From CAJQQY01 sp045104975 (GTDB lineage: Bacteria; Bacteroidota; Bacteroidia; Chitinophagales; Saprospiraceae), in contig JBGCCY010000035.1 of the NCBI GenBank assembly GCA_045104975.1, forward strand, positions 62,001 to 126,000: a stretch of 64,000 nt of DNA, in the 5' to 3' direction. Positions 26,601 through 34,814 of the stretch are shown here, one piece after another. The position numbers and the translations under genes are program-made. Under the pieces are notes generated by a model. That model had not been told where the DNA came from. It worked only from the letters and a program-made list of their open reading frames with translations, and did not search any database. The number at the start of each line of letters is the position of its first letter. Position 1 is the stretch's first letter.

Positions 26601-26714
26601 CGTTCCCCCAATTTTTTTATTTTCAGAAATTATACTCCCACAATTTTGAGCAGACAATAATCCTATGGAAAATATTGAAAAAACGATTAAAAGAAATAAT
26701 TTGGTAAGACTCAT
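23649..26714 (-). CDS. Exported giant coiled-coil protein, 1021 aa
   Basis: The protein has a signal peptide (residues 1-22, ending LLSAQ) and a globular beta-rich N-domain (about 23-180), a Ser/Asn/Gly linker (185-225) and then almost 800 residues of continuous Ala/Glu/Lys-rich coiled coil. The coil repeats V-A-x-A-K-x-x-A-x-x-E-I-type blocks in steps of 11 and 7 residues (11+7 = 18), a hendecad/heptad mix that should give a long straight rod. No transmembrane segment or T9SS tail is seen at the C-terminus (KKIKDDIKKENNK). A periplasmic or surface spacer or scaffold is inferred. No known family was recognised. Confidence 0.8.
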   Translation of the reverse strand: MSLTKLFLLIVFSIFSIGLLSAQNCGSIISENKKIGGTHLLRTSEQILVVRGNYSYSLELVNDEKGVSAVFTSKNGVDLNEGDEVIFMDNSKARKSYRFIETGEITNKRGAPTQTNTLDLDLPAINWFASSTINTIYIKNNISNRMVKFTVNANRQKEFKALSTCFNVTVDKTQVNDTVLTGNDFSPTSGNTARTNGSGNNISSTKPGGNVQRITDPSLLNDDELKALKKELAETKQNLRDEIQEEKDKGERIKATLQKEVAAAREQAAQKKAEYANEVLEARKNSQSEIEKSQQEVAASVGDAREKASGEIEKINLNVAEAKQKAGEEIQKAKLASAQEVADARKKSAEEIKAIKEKLDLAKLEYADEVSTAKENAQNELSNIREETKQVILEARENAKKEKNKTTQDVVESKKTASEQILQVKEETAEKVAQVRENGVLEKQKIAFEIAEARRKGEEEKALILENNASEVADMRENVAKQKEASATQVAETKKNASEEISNTKKQVAEEKAKAKEEVVNTQQQSAEEIAAAKAKAEEEKMSTAQGVIDAKTKAAQTIQEINKEEAEKVKVAQENAAAEKTKIATEVAAAREKAQVEITRIQEEVRKKIEASKIAEEKAQKEAAEAVALAKRRAEEEIAKAQKEAATNVSTASQKAEAAKQTYAQEIAASQKVSQDKMKEIQEEVAAKIKAAKEKEKETKTMSASEVAEAKERAASEVRKAQETAAKEVAKAKEREALAQQESANNVAESKRNAAEAVAKIKQDEAEAIKVTKENAANEKQKVANQVAEAKQRAAKELALTKEQLTNEVKAAKENAAKAKEEAAIAVLEARKESAAKVSSTQEEAANEVATIKMQAVEAIAKSKKETAIKLEEMAGQVVEAEQKAKEEMAALKIQMVEEEAKTRNESKAKKEQYIKDAEAARLKSLEEIATTQKQSSDEIYEAKQQAKLEISKVKEDTKNQINEQRELIQEEEAKLKTAEEKRIQAEKDLKKYEELQLQIKTAEEKLKKIKDDIKKENNK

Positions 26715-27030
26715 ATGTTGATTATTTTTTCACAAGATAACTAAGTACATCGAAAAATTTAAAACGTATTTCAAAAATAAAAAAGTGTTTATTTTGATTT
26801 TCAATTACAATCTAATAATTATAGTTTATAGGAGAAAAAGAGGGTATTTAGAAATGATTGTTTTTAAACTAGGAACTTAAAAAAACAATATAACCCTTTG
26901 GCTATCAGCGACTTACGAATTTAGTTATTTAAAGAAAAATTTGATTACTTATTAGATGTAATTTATTAAGGGAAGGTTGCCTTTACAGCATGTTTAAAAT
27001 ATTAAATATGTTCTAGATAATGAAAGTTAA
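26715..27030. other. Intergenic region, 316 bp, no gene seen
   Basis: AT-rich spacer between the pyrB end and the coiled-coil start. A short palindrome (CATGTTTAAAATATTAAATATG type) lies near 26989-27010. Nothing else is recognised. Confidence 0.4.
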
Positions 27031-27960
27031 TTATCGTTTTGCTGCTAAAAGATAAAGCACGGCCATTCTAATCGCTACGCCATTTTCTACTTGTTGTAAA
27101 ATGATAGATTGGTCAGAATCCGCGACATCACTTGTCAATTCGACACCTCGGTTAATTGGACCAGGATGCATGATGATCACATCACTATTGAGACTATCTA
27201 GCATTTCTTTATTAACGCCATAATATTGCGTGTATTCTCGAATGGATGGAAAATATTTAATGTCTTGCCGTTCCAATTGAATTCTTAAAACATTCGCGAC
27301 ATCACACCATTCCAAAGCTTTCCGAATATCATATTCCACCCCTACATTCAATTCATTGATATACTTGGGTATAAGGGTTGGAGGGCCGCACACTTTGACT
27401 TTGGCTCCTAATTTTTGCAAACAAAAAATATTACTTAAAGCAACTCTTGAATGTAAAATATCTCCAACGATGACAATCTTTTTCCCTCGCAAATCTCCCA
27501 ATTTCTCTCTCATCGAAAATGCATCAAGCAAAGCTTGAGTTGGATGCTCATGAGTTCCATCTCCAGCATTGATGATGTTGGCATCTATGTGTTTTGCTAA
27601 AAAAGCAGGTGCTCCAGGTGCTGGATGACGCATCACAATCATGTCCACTTTCATGGATAAAATATTATTGACGGTGTCTAAAAGTGTTTCGCCTTTCTTG
27701 ACAGAAGAAGAAGATGCGGAAAAATTTACCGTATCAGCAGAGAGTCTTTTTTCAGCTAATTCAAATGAAATTCGAGTTCGAGTAGAATTTTCAAAAAATA
27801 GATTGGCAACTGTTACATCCCGAAGTGATGGGACTTTTTTGATCGGTCGATTAATGACTTCTTTAAAATTCTCAGCTGTTTCAAAAATCAATTGAATATC
27901 CTGAGGAGTTAGATATTTAATTCCCAAAACATGTTTGGTACTGAGTTCCTTCTGAGTCAT
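27031..27960 (-). CDS. pyrB: Aspartate carbamoyltransferase catalytic subunit
   Basis: The 309-aa protein has the carbamoyl-phosphate motif FFENSTRTRISFE (55-67), the HPxxA-type loop (MRHPAPGAPAF) and HPGPINRGVEL near the C-terminus. It makes N-carbamoyl-aspartate, the second pyrimidine step. It lies downstream of pyrR on the same strand, but 196 bp of palindromic repeats separate the two. No pyrI regulatory subunit is adjacent. Confidence 0.96.
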   Translation of the reverse strand: MTQKELSTKHVLGIKYLTPQDIQLIFETAENFKEVINRPIKKVPSLRDVTVANLFFENSTRTRISFELAEKRLSADTVNFSASSSSVKKGETLLDTVNNILSMKVDMIVMRHPAPGAPAFLAKHIDANIINAGDGTHEHPTQALLDAFSMREKLGDLRGKKIVIVGDILHSRVALSNIFCLQKLGAKVKVCGPPTLIPKYINELNVGVEYDIRKALEWCDVANVLRIQLERQDIKYFPSIREYTQYYGVNKEMLDSLNSDVIIMHPGPINRGVELTSDVADSDQSIILQQVENGVAIRMAVLYLLAAKR

Positions 27961-27973
27961 AATTTACTTTTTG

Positions 27974-28158
27974 AGATCGCTTCGCTGTCAGAGATCAGAT
28001 CGTTGCTTTTGGCAACTGCTAGATCGCTTCGCTGTCAGACTGACGAGAGTTTTTTTGATTAACGATAATAATATATTGTAACTCAATATTATTATCGTCA
28101 GTCTGTCCTCTGACAGTAAGCGAAGCGCACGGTCTGATCTCTGATAGCGAAGTGATCT
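27974..28158. repeat. Palindromic repeat cluster between pyrR and pyrB
   Basis: Four copies of a 19-20-bp unit (core TCGCTTCGCTGTCAGA) occur: 27974-27992 and 28021-28039 direct, 28109-28128 and 28140-28158 inverted and slightly diverged. They flank an AT-rich hairpin (arm CGATAATAATAT, 28063-28098 region). The whole region can fold into one long stem. The last copy contains the pyrR stop codon. It resembles a REP/MITE insertion. Confidence 0.75.
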
Positions 28159-28720
28159 ACTTCTTATATTTATCTTCTTTCTTTGCGTACAAAATTATTT
28201 TATCATTGCCCGTTTCCTCTTTCCATTGCACTTCCACATATGCTTCATCTACCGCATCGACAATCACTCCTATATAATCAGATTGGATGGGTAAATGTCG
28301 ATTAAACCTTCGATCTACAAGGGCTACTAATTCAACTTGTTGTGGTCGTCCGTAATGGTTTAAAGCAGTCATCGCAGCTTGAATCGTTCGTCCACTATAC
28401 AAAACATCATCAATCAAAATCACTTTTTTATCATCGACCAAAAAGTCCATTTCGATTGGATCAGCAGAAAGTGGCTTGATCCGAGTTCGAAAATCATCAC
28501 GATAAAAAGTAATATCTAATTTTCCGTATTCTATATTTTTGAGTTTAAGAATGGAGGTCAACCGATCATAAATTCGATCAGCTAAAAAAACGCCACGGGG
28601 CTGGACGCCGATGATACAGGTATTTTCAAAACGATCATAAGCCTCAATCAATTGATGACAAAGTCGCTCAATCGTCAACTCAAATCGTTTATCTTCTAAT
28701 ATGATTTTACCTTTTTTCAT
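28157..28720 (-). CDS. pyrR: PyrR-type pyrimidine regulator/uracil phosphoribosyltransferase
   Basis: The 187-aa protein matches PyrR in length and motifs: IIGVQPRGVFLADRI (37-50) and the PRPP motif VILIDDVLYSGRT (100-112). The family binds pyr mRNA and has UPRTase activity. A TATATTTG -7 box lies at 28729-28736, only 8 nt before the ATG, so the transcript should have almost no leader. It is followed by pyrB on the same strand. Hence it is not obvious where its RNA target would be, unless it is the repeat cluster. Confidence 0.92.
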   Translation of the reverse strand: MKKGKIILEDKRFELTIERLCHQLIEAYDRFENTCIIGVQPRGVFLADRIYDRLTSILKLKNIEYGKLDITFYRDDFRTRIKPLSADPIEMDFLVDDKKVILIDDVLYSGRTIQAAMTALNHYGRPQQVELVALVDRRFNRHLPIQSDYIGVIVDAVDEAYVEVQWKEETGNDKIILYAKKEDKYKK

Positions 28721-28728
28721 CTTGGCGG

Positions 28729-28736
28729 CAAATATA
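28729..28736 (-). promoter_or_regulatory. -7 promoter box placed next to the pyrR start
   Basis: The minus strand reads TATATTTG (TAnnTTTG), ending 8 nt before the ATG. With initiation about 7 nt downstream, the mRNA would be leaderless or nearly so. Confidence 0.5.
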
Positions 28737-28770
28737 GTGTTTTTGTTTTTAGTTAGATATTATTTTTAAG

Positions 28771-29232
28771 TCATTTTCCTTTCTTACCCTCTTTCATCAT
28801 TTCGATGGCTTTGTTCAATCTTCTTACTCGAGTATCTTCCCTTTTTGCGTCCTCGATCCATTGCACATATTCCTTTTGATGAGTGTAGGAAAGGGTTTGG
28901 AAAAATGCTTTTACTTTTGGGTTTTCATTGATTAATTTTTGAAAATCTTCTGGAACAATTACGACTCTTGGTTTGGTATCTTCTTCCAGTTCAATATTAA
29001 CGATGTCGCCTACTGTTTTTCCAATTTTCTCTCGAATATCTTTTAGAATTATAAGAACATGGTCAGGCGAACCCATACGAGTGAGCAACCCTCGGTAAAT
29101 TTCAGATTCAATTTTGGCGATAATTTTTACTCGTTTTTTGCCATATTCCTTTTCTACATCAAATGGAACTAAAACATACATTCCTCCACTTTTGTGCAAT
29201 AGGATCTCTGCAGCGAATTTTCTTTTTCCCAT
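28771..29232 (-). CDS. DUF1905/YdeI-OmdA family protein
   Basis: The 153-aa protein has an N-terminal DUF1905-like beta-barrel (about 1-85: FAAEILLHKSGGMYVLVPFDV ... GKTVGDIVNIELEED) followed by a helical OmdA-type tail (about 95-150: FFQTLSYTHQKEYVQWIEDAKREDTRVRRLNKAIEMM). The OmdA family is annotated as bacteriocin-protection/YdeI. The start lies only 21 bp after the HlyD stop, so it is likely in one operon with the C39 exporter. An immunity role is an inference from this context only. Confidence 0.85.
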   Translation of the reverse strand: MGKRKFAAEILLHKSGGMYVLVPFDVEKEYGKKRVKIIAKIESEIYRGLLTRMGSPDHVLIILKDIREKIGKTVGDIVNIELEEDTKPRVVIVPEDFQKLINENPKVKAFFQTLSYTHQKEYVQWIEDAKREDTRVRRLNKAIEMMKEGKKGK

Positions 29233-29253
29233 GACATAAATTTAAAAAAGAGA

Positions 29254-30567
29254 TTATCGATTTTTGGTTAAATTCAAAAACTTATCAAAAATCCGTTCCA
29301 ATATTCTCCGATCCTTCGTGATAATATTTCCAGTTCCACCCATTTCTTGTTGAAAAGGAATTAGTCTTCCATAGGTGGTAATTAAACTGTCAGACATTTT
29401 TAATTCTACTAAATAATTTCCATCCTGAGGTAAAATTGATTTACTTTTTACTTTTGCTTTTACGACTCCAAATTCTTGATAAGGATATCCATCCAATCGA
29501 ATATTGATCTCAAAACCTTCTTCTACTTTTCCATTATTTGCAGCAGGTAACAATGCTTTTCCAATCATCTCTCCTACTCCTCCTTGCGGGACGATGGTCA
29601 TTATTTCATCTCCATTTTTTAAAAACTGATTTTCATTCATCACTTTCGGAAAAGAAACTTGTCCATCCATTGGAGAAATAACTAAATACTTTTGCTTCCA
29701 ATTTTCGATTTCACTTAACAGTATATCTATTTGCTCTTTTAGGGAAATCGATTTCTCATTTTTGCCATCACTCCTATTTTCTTTTAAATCAATGATCGTC
29801 AATTCTAGGTTTTTGACTTTCATTTTATTATCCAAATAATCGGTTTGCATCCTTTCGAGTTCTCTTTCATTCCGAAGCACTTCGGTCTTGGCATCTTCTA
29901 CATCTTTGACGCTAACTGCTTTTTCATCCAATAATTTCAGCATGCGTTCTCGATTAGATTTGGCCAAATCGATCGCGCTTTCCATCGTGATTTCTTGCTT
30001 TTTAAGCGAAGCATTTTTTCTTCCTAAATATCTAATTTGAGATGTTAAGGCTTTGATTTTTTTGGCTAGTTCGTTTTTGTTTTCGAAAAAATAAAAGTCG
30101 TTTAAATTTTGGGTAAAATTAGAATAGGAAGATTGAATCTCTCCGAGTTCTAAATTTTCAGGGTAAGCTACATCTGATAAGTCGGTTGTTTTTTTGTTTT
30201 TTATTTCTTGTAAAAAAGTTTCTAAAATAACAATGTCATCATAGTTAGCAGGATTTTGAATGATCGCTAAAATATCATTTTCAACAATTGCTTGTTTGTC
30301 TTTGACTAATAGGTTTTCGATTTTGCCATCACTTTGAACAAACAAATGAACTGGTGGAATTTCGGTGATCAGCATTACTCGGGTAGGAATGATGTCTGGA
30401 AATTTCACCAAATAACTCATCCAGATCAACATCAATACAGTCATAAAAATAAATGAAATTCCCCACCTCAAAATCCATCCAGGAGGTTTTCCCAAAATGG
30501 TTTGAACTTGATCTTGCTCGGTGAGTTGAATGTCCGATGGATCGGTGATGAAATTTTCTTCAGGCAT
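29254..30567 (-). CDS. HlyD-family membrane fusion protein of a peptide exporter
   Basis: The 437-aa protein has one N-terminal transmembrane helix (about 33-52), a split lipoyl-like domain (LFVQSDGKIENLLVKDKQAI and later LVISPMDGQVSFPKV), two long coiled-coil helices between them (about 120-270), and a beta-barrel tail. This is the adaptor of type I secretion-like exporters. It follows the C39-ABC gene by 187 bp that hold a strong stem-loop. No TolC gene is nearby. Confidence 0.9.
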   Translation of the reverse strand: MPEENFITDPSDIQLTEQDQVQTILGKPPGWILRWGISFIFMTVLMLIWMSYLVKFPDIIPTRVMLITEIPPVHLFVQSDGKIENLLVKDKQAIVENDILAIIQNPANYDDIVILETFLQEIKNKKTTDLSDVAYPENLELGEIQSSYSNFTQNLNDFYFFENKNELAKKIKALTSQIRYLGRKNASLKKQEITMESAIDLAKSNRERMLKLLDEKAVSVKDVEDAKTEVLRNERELERMQTDYLDNKMKVKNLELTIIDLKENRSDGKNEKSISLKEQIDILLSEIENWKQKYLVISPMDGQVSFPKVMNENQFLKNGDEIMTIVPQGGVGEMIGKALLPAANNGKVEEGFEINIRLDGYPYQEFGVVKAKVKSKSILPQDGNYLVELKMSDSLITTYGRLIPFQQEMGGTGNIITKDRRILERIFDKFLNLTKNR

Positions 30568-30610
30568 TTTTTTGAAACTGTTTTAAATTGTTATTTGATT
30601 TTTTTACCAC

Positions 30611-30697
30611 TGACTTGGACTGACTTTTTATGACTCTCCCAATATGTTATTTTTTTTCTTATTTAAATTTGAAAGTCATATTAGTCAGTCCAAGTCA
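30611..30697. repeat. Stem-loop repeat, TGACTTGGACTGACT arms
   Basis: A perfect 15-bp stem (30611-30625 with 30683-30697) is extended by ATGACT/AGTCAT (30630-30635 with 30674-30679). The left arm resembles 59690-59730 (ACTGACTTGGA...TTTTAATGACT). It lies between the exporter and HlyD genes and could attenuate hlyD. Confidence 0.72.
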
Positions 30698-30754
30698 ATG
30701 ACAACACACAAACAATGAAAAAATCATAAAAACCAGCCCAATCTGGGGCAAAAA

Positions 30755-32968
30755 TCAACCTCCCAATTCTAATTGATTTTTCACTAAGTTGAAATAAGAA
30801 CCTCGTTTTGCAATCAAAACATCATGCGTACCTTGCTCGATAATTCTTCCTTTTTCTAGAACCACAATTTGGTCTGCATTCCGAACCGTACTCAAACGAT
30901 GCGCCACTACAACTACCGTTCTTCCTGCAAAAAATTGTTCTAGATTTTCCGTGATTATTCTTTCATTTTGAGTGTCCAAGGCATTAGTTGCTTCATCAAA
31001 AAACAAGTATTCTGGATTCTTATAAACTGCTCTTGCAATGAGTAATCTTTGCTTTTGACCCTGAGAAATTCCGTTTCCACGAGAGCCAATCATAGTATTA
31101 TACCCCAATGGCATTGTTTCTATAAACTCTTGAATATGAGCCATTTGTACCGCATTCAGCAATTTATCTTTATTAACTATATCCTCACTTTCAGCAATGT
31201 TTTTGGCGATAGTATCTGAAAAAATATATCCGTCTTGCATGACTGCACCACACTTATGCCGCCACATTTTTTTTCTAAAATTCTTTAATAAAAAACCACC
31301 AACTCTGATATTTCCTTGAGTAGCTTCATAAAAACCTAACATTAGTTTTACAAGTGTAGTTTTCCCACTTCCACTAGTTCCAACTATGGCCGTAACCTTC
31401 CCTTTTGGAATGGTTAAATTGATGTCTCGCAAAACTAAATCTGACAATTTATTATATTGAAAACTGATATTTTCAAACACGATATCGGAAGTCTCTGGAA
31501 GTATTTCAATTTGTTTTCCATCATTTAATTCCTCATCATCTTTGCCGTGAATTTCACCTAATCGTTCCAAACTCAACGCAGCATCTTGGCTACTACGAAT
31601 AAAGTTAATCATTTGAATAAGCGGTGCATTTAACTGTCCAACAATATATTGAACCGCCAACATCATCCCTAAAGTCATGCTACCATCAATTACTGCTTTG
31701 GCTGCAACGAAGGAAATTAAAATATCTTTTAACTGATTAATTACTCCTGTACCAGTATCTTGATATTGTGTGATAGTTAAAGATTTTATATTGGCTCGGA
31801 AAAGTCTTGCTTGGATTTCAGTCCATTCCCAACGACGTTTTCGTTCACTATTTTGCAATTTGATTTCTTGCATTCCTTGAATCAATTCGATGATTTTTGA
31901 TTGATTTTCTGCTTGCTCCTCAAATTTCATATGATCGACTTCCTTTCTTTTTTTCATAAAAAGCAAGACCCATAAAATATATAAAAGACTACCTACAAGG
32001 AATATTAAAAAGATAGTTCGATTATAAAATAACAATATAATCCCAAAAACGATCAAATTGAAAAAAGAGAAAATGGCAGACAAGGTGCTTCCGGTCATAA
32101 ACAATTCAATTCGCTTATGGTCTTGAATTCTTTGCAATAAATCACCAGTCATTTTTGTATCAAAAAAGGCAATAGGCAAGCGCATTAATTTAAACAGAAA
32201 ATCAGAAAGCAAGGCTATATTTACTCTCGTACCAATGTGAAGCAAAATCCAATTTTGAATAATCCCCACACTCGCTTGACTTAAAAACAGCATCAGTTGT
32301 GCTCCCAAAATCAAGTAGATAAAATTGATGTTTTGATTTTCAATTCCGACATCAACAATTGACTGAGTTAAAAAAGGAAAGATCAATTGCAACATACTTC
32401 CGAAGAGTAATCCGAAAAGTAATTGAATGATTAACTTCCGATAAGGTCGAAGATATTTGAAGAGAAAAGTAAGTCCAGTTCGATTTAAAGTTTCGCCTTC
32501 TTGAGTATAAAATTCTGGAGTTGGTTCGAGCAATAAGGCTATGCCTGTTTCTTTTCCTCCAAGCCAATGTTTTTTAAATTCTGATATTTTATACTTGATT
32601 TTTCCTTTCCCAGGATCGGCTACCCAAACGTATTTTTTGTTGATTTTATAAACTACTACAAAGTGGTTTTGATTCCAATGTACTACCGCTGGAAGCGGTG
32701 CATCAACTAATCCCCCACCTTCTTCATCTTCAGATTTGAACGGCAACATGGCTGCGAAATTATTCATTCCAATATGCTCCGCTCCTTCGCAGATCCCTTC
32801 CAAGGAGACTCCTTCTCGATCCAAATAACAATGCTCCCGCAAATATTGCAAGCTATAGGATTTCCCATAAAACTCCGCAATCATGCGAAGGCAAGTTGGG
32901 CCACAATCCATTCTGTCAAGCTGTCTAAAGTGGGGAAATGCCATTTTTTCGTTTTGCTGCAAAGACAA
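30755..32968 (-). CDS. C39-peptidase ABC exporter (bacteriocin/peptide exporter)
   Basis: The 737-aa protein has three parts: an N-terminal C39 peptidase (QLDRMDCGPTCLRM, catalytic Cys22; VVHWNQNHFVVV with the His; VADPGKG with the Asp), a six-helix membrane domain (about 170-450), and an ATPase domain (Walker A GTSGSGKTTLV, signature ISQGQKQRL, Walker B EYLFFDEATNAL, H-loop VAHRLSTV). Such proteins cut a double-Gly leader from a peptide and export it. No small gene with a GG leader was found nearby, so the cargo is unknown. Confidence 0.95.
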   Translation of the reverse strand: MSLQQNEKMAFPHFRQLDRMDCGPTCLRMIAEFYGKSYSLQYLREHCYLDREGVSLEGICEGAEHIGMNNFAAMLPFKSEDEEGGGLVDAPLPAVVHWNQNHFVVVYKINKKYVWVADPGKGKIKYKISEFKKHWLGGKETGIALLLEPTPEFYTQEGETLNRTGLTFLFKYLRPYRKLIIQLLFGLLFGSMLQLIFPFLTQSIVDVGIENQNINFIYLILGAQLMLFLSQASVGIIQNWILLHIGTRVNIALLSDFLFKLMRLPIAFFDTKMTGDLLQRIQDHKRIELFMTGSTLSAIFSFFNLIVFGIILLFYNRTIFLIFLVGSLLYILWVLLFMKKRKEVDHMKFEEQAENQSKIIELIQGMQEIKLQNSERKRRWEWTEIQARLFRANIKSLTITQYQDTGTGVINQLKDILISFVAAKAVIDGSMTLGMMLAVQYIVGQLNAPLIQMINFIRSSQDAALSLERLGEIHGKDDEELNDGKQIEILPETSDIVFENISFQYNKLSDLVLRDINLTIPKGKVTAIVGTSGSGKTTLVKLMLGFYEATQGNIRVGGFLLKNFRKKMWRHKCGAVMQDGYIFSDTIAKNIAESEDIVNKDKLLNAVQMAHIQEFIETMPLGYNTMIGSRGNGISQGQKQRLLIARAVYKNPEYLFFDEATNALDTQNERIITENLEQFFAGRTVVVVAHRLSTVRNADQIVVLEKGRIIEQGTHDVLIAKRGSYFNLVKNQLELGG

Positions 32969-33000
32969 TATAAATTCTGTCTCTACTGGATAATCTTTAT

Positions 33001-33642
33001 CTAATCATTCAACCTCGGAGCAAATTTATTTTTAATTTTTAACTCATGTCGTCGAGCATAAGTATCATATAATTCTTCTTGTTCCTCTTTGGTCATCGTT
33101 GGGTTTTCGTCGTAAAATCCCTTTGCCAATCGTTGACGTTTTGCTTCATAAATTGAAACCGCACAGGCTACTGAAATATTTAAACTCTGGACCATTCCAA
33201 CTTGAGGAATTAAAAAATTCCCATCACAAAGTTCCAATGTTTCTTTTGTCACACCTGCGTGTTCATTTCCAAAAAGCAATGCAACTGAAGTCGTCAAATC
33301 TAAATCATACAATGATTTACTATCTTCTGCCATGTGCGTGCAAAGTACAAATTCATAATTTTTTCGTAGATGCTCAAAGCATGGTTTTGGCTTGGTGTAG
33401 AAATTTACATCTACCCATTTCCTTGCTCCAGAAGATGACTTGGCAGCCAAGTGAATTCTTTCTTCCGTCAAATGCGATTCTGTATTTAAAATAAAAATCT
33501 CCTTAATTCCAACTGAATCGCAGGTTCGCATCACCGCTCCAATATTATGCAGATCATGAACATTTTCTAAAACTACGGTAAGGTTCGCTTGTCGATTGCT
33601 TGCTACTTTTTTAAATTTTGCTGTCCGCTCGGGAGTCATCAT
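33001..33642 (-). CDS. trmH: tRNA (guanosine-2'-O-)-methyltransferase, TrmH type
   Basis: The 213-aa SPOUT methyltransferase has the three family motifs: N-I-G-A-V-M-R-T-C-D (motif 1), LLFGNEHAGV (motif 2) and IPQVGMVQSLNISVACAVSIYEA (motif 3, knotted SAM site). The N-terminal R-x-x-K-F-K-K-V-x-x-x-R-Q is the TrmH (Gm18) opening and the C-terminal extension is TrmH-like. ATG 33642 or 33639 are both possible starts. Confidence 0.9.
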   Translation of the reverse strand: MMTPERTAKFKKVASNRQANLTVVLENVHDLHNIGAVMRTCDSVGIKEIFILNTESHLTEERIHLAAKSSSGARKWVDVNFYTKPKPCFEHLRKNYEFVLCTHMAEDSKSLYDLDLTTSVALLFGNEHAGVTKETLELCDGNFLIPQVGMVQSLNISVACAVSIYEAKRQRLAKGFYDENPTMTKEEQEELYDTYARRHELKIKNKFAPRLND

Positions 33643-33675
33643 CTTTATTGTATGTTTTTTATTTATCAGGTAATT

Positions 33676-33741
33676 GGTTTATTAGGTAATAAGGAATACG
33701 AGAAGTTTTTCTAGCCTGATTTCCTAATTATTTAATAAACC
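33676..33741. terminator. Stem-loop between trmH and the DUF4846 gene
   Basis: The arms 33676-33695 and 33722-33741 pair over 20 bp with about three mismatches (core GGTTTATTA). They lie just after the stop of the DUF4846 gene (minus strand). Confidence 0.6.
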
Positions 33742-33777
33742 GATTTCCAAAAGGACTCACAAGTTCAAAAAGTTTTT

Positions 33778-34710
33778 CTAATCTACAAACCTTTTTAAAT
33801 CTTCTGAGGAAAAATCCCACTCTGGGGTATGTATGTTTTGATTTGAAATCAACTCATACCAAGGACTCAATTTCTTATTCGTTGGATTTTTAAGGATGTG
33901 TATATTTTGTGCAGGCATGTAGCTTTGTGCCAACAAATATAACTTTTTTCCATTTGTATTTTCAGCCATATCAACAATTATTATGGCATGCCCAGGATGA
34001 CCACCTTGAATCAATACATCTCCAATTTGCATATCTTTTAATGGAATTGATTTCATTTCTTTTTCCAAAGAAGCTGTTCCTGCGTATGAAAATATTTGGA
34101 TCAAATACTTTTTAAAATTAGCATAGGAGTTATCTTTTTTTCCAGTATTCGAAAAAGTTACTTTGTTACCTTTTACTTGTGGCTTTTTTCCATTTCTCCA
34201 ATCATCAAAAGAAACTTTTGTTCCGTTGGTATAATTGAAATGAATTTTATCATAATTTTTTTTTCCAAATAAATATTCAGATCGCAACCTCATCACAGCA
34301 TCAGCACATTGTTGTAAATCCCTTTTTCCCACATCAATATCGACTACTCGAGCATGAACTTGTTGATTCCATTTTAAGGAACCATCAAAGGTTTCCACTT
34401 TTTGTCCTGCTGGAAATAGTGGCAAAAACTGTAACCATTCTTGAAAGGAATTATTGCCAGATTTTATTCTTTCAAATCCAGTTGGAGTTGGAATCTGATT
34501 GATGATAGAAGTTCCAACATCAAAATTGTCTTGCCATTCGTACTTTAAATTGGATGGAGTTTTTTGTTGAACAAAAGTAGTTTTGGCTATTTCCTTTTTT
34601 TGTGGTGGAGACACTTTAGCTGTATCTGGTTCGGTTTGGCAACTTAATAATAATGCTATTACTAATCCTCCTATCGAAAATGTGGAAATGGTTTTGGGAT
34701 TGAATCTCAT
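33778..34710 (-). CDS. DUF4846 lipoprotein
   Basis: The 310-aa protein has a lipobox (IALLLSC, Cys24). The mature part matches the DUF4846 plan: TPTGFERI, FQEWLQFLPLFPAG, W-N-Q-Q-V-H-A-R-V-V-D-I-D-V-G-K-R-D-L-Q-Q-C-A-D-A-V (read from 112 on), RLRSEYLF, FNYTNGT, and a C-terminal G-x-P-G-H-A-I-I-I-V-D block. The conserved Cys and the HAxIIVD block recall NlpC/papain-like folds, but activity has not been shown to my knowledge. It is anchored in the envelope. Confidence 0.88.
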   Translation of the reverse strand: MRFNPKTISTFSIGGLVIALLLSCQTEPDTAKVSPPQKKEIAKTTFVQQKTPSNLKYEWQDNFDVGTSIINQIPTPTGFERIKSGNNSFQEWLQFLPLFPAGQKVETFDGSLKWNQQVHARVVDIDVGKRDLQQCADAVMRLRSEYLFGKKNYDKIHFNYTNGTKVSFDDWRNGKKPQVKGNKVTFSNTGKKDNSYANFKKYLIQIFSYAGTASLEKEMKSIPLKDMQIGDVLIQGGHPGHAIIIVDMAENTNGKKLYLLAQSYMPAQNIHILKNPTNKKLSPWYELISNQNIHTPEWDFSSEDLKRFVD

Positions 34711-34755
34711 TTTTTACTATTTTATATCAGCTTGATAATCAATGCTTTAAATTAA

Positions 34756-34795
34756 AAAAAAGTCTATAACTTCAAACAAGTTATAGACTTTTTTA
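34756..34795 (-). terminator. Terminator of the guaA/lipoprotein unit
   Basis: A 16-bp perfect stem (34756-34771 or -34772 with 34778-34793, arm AGTCTATAACTT) has a short CAAAC loop and A/T runs on both sides. It lies 20 nt after the lipoprotein stop. Confidence 0.88.
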
Positions 34796-34814
34796 TTATA
34801 AATAAACCCATGAA

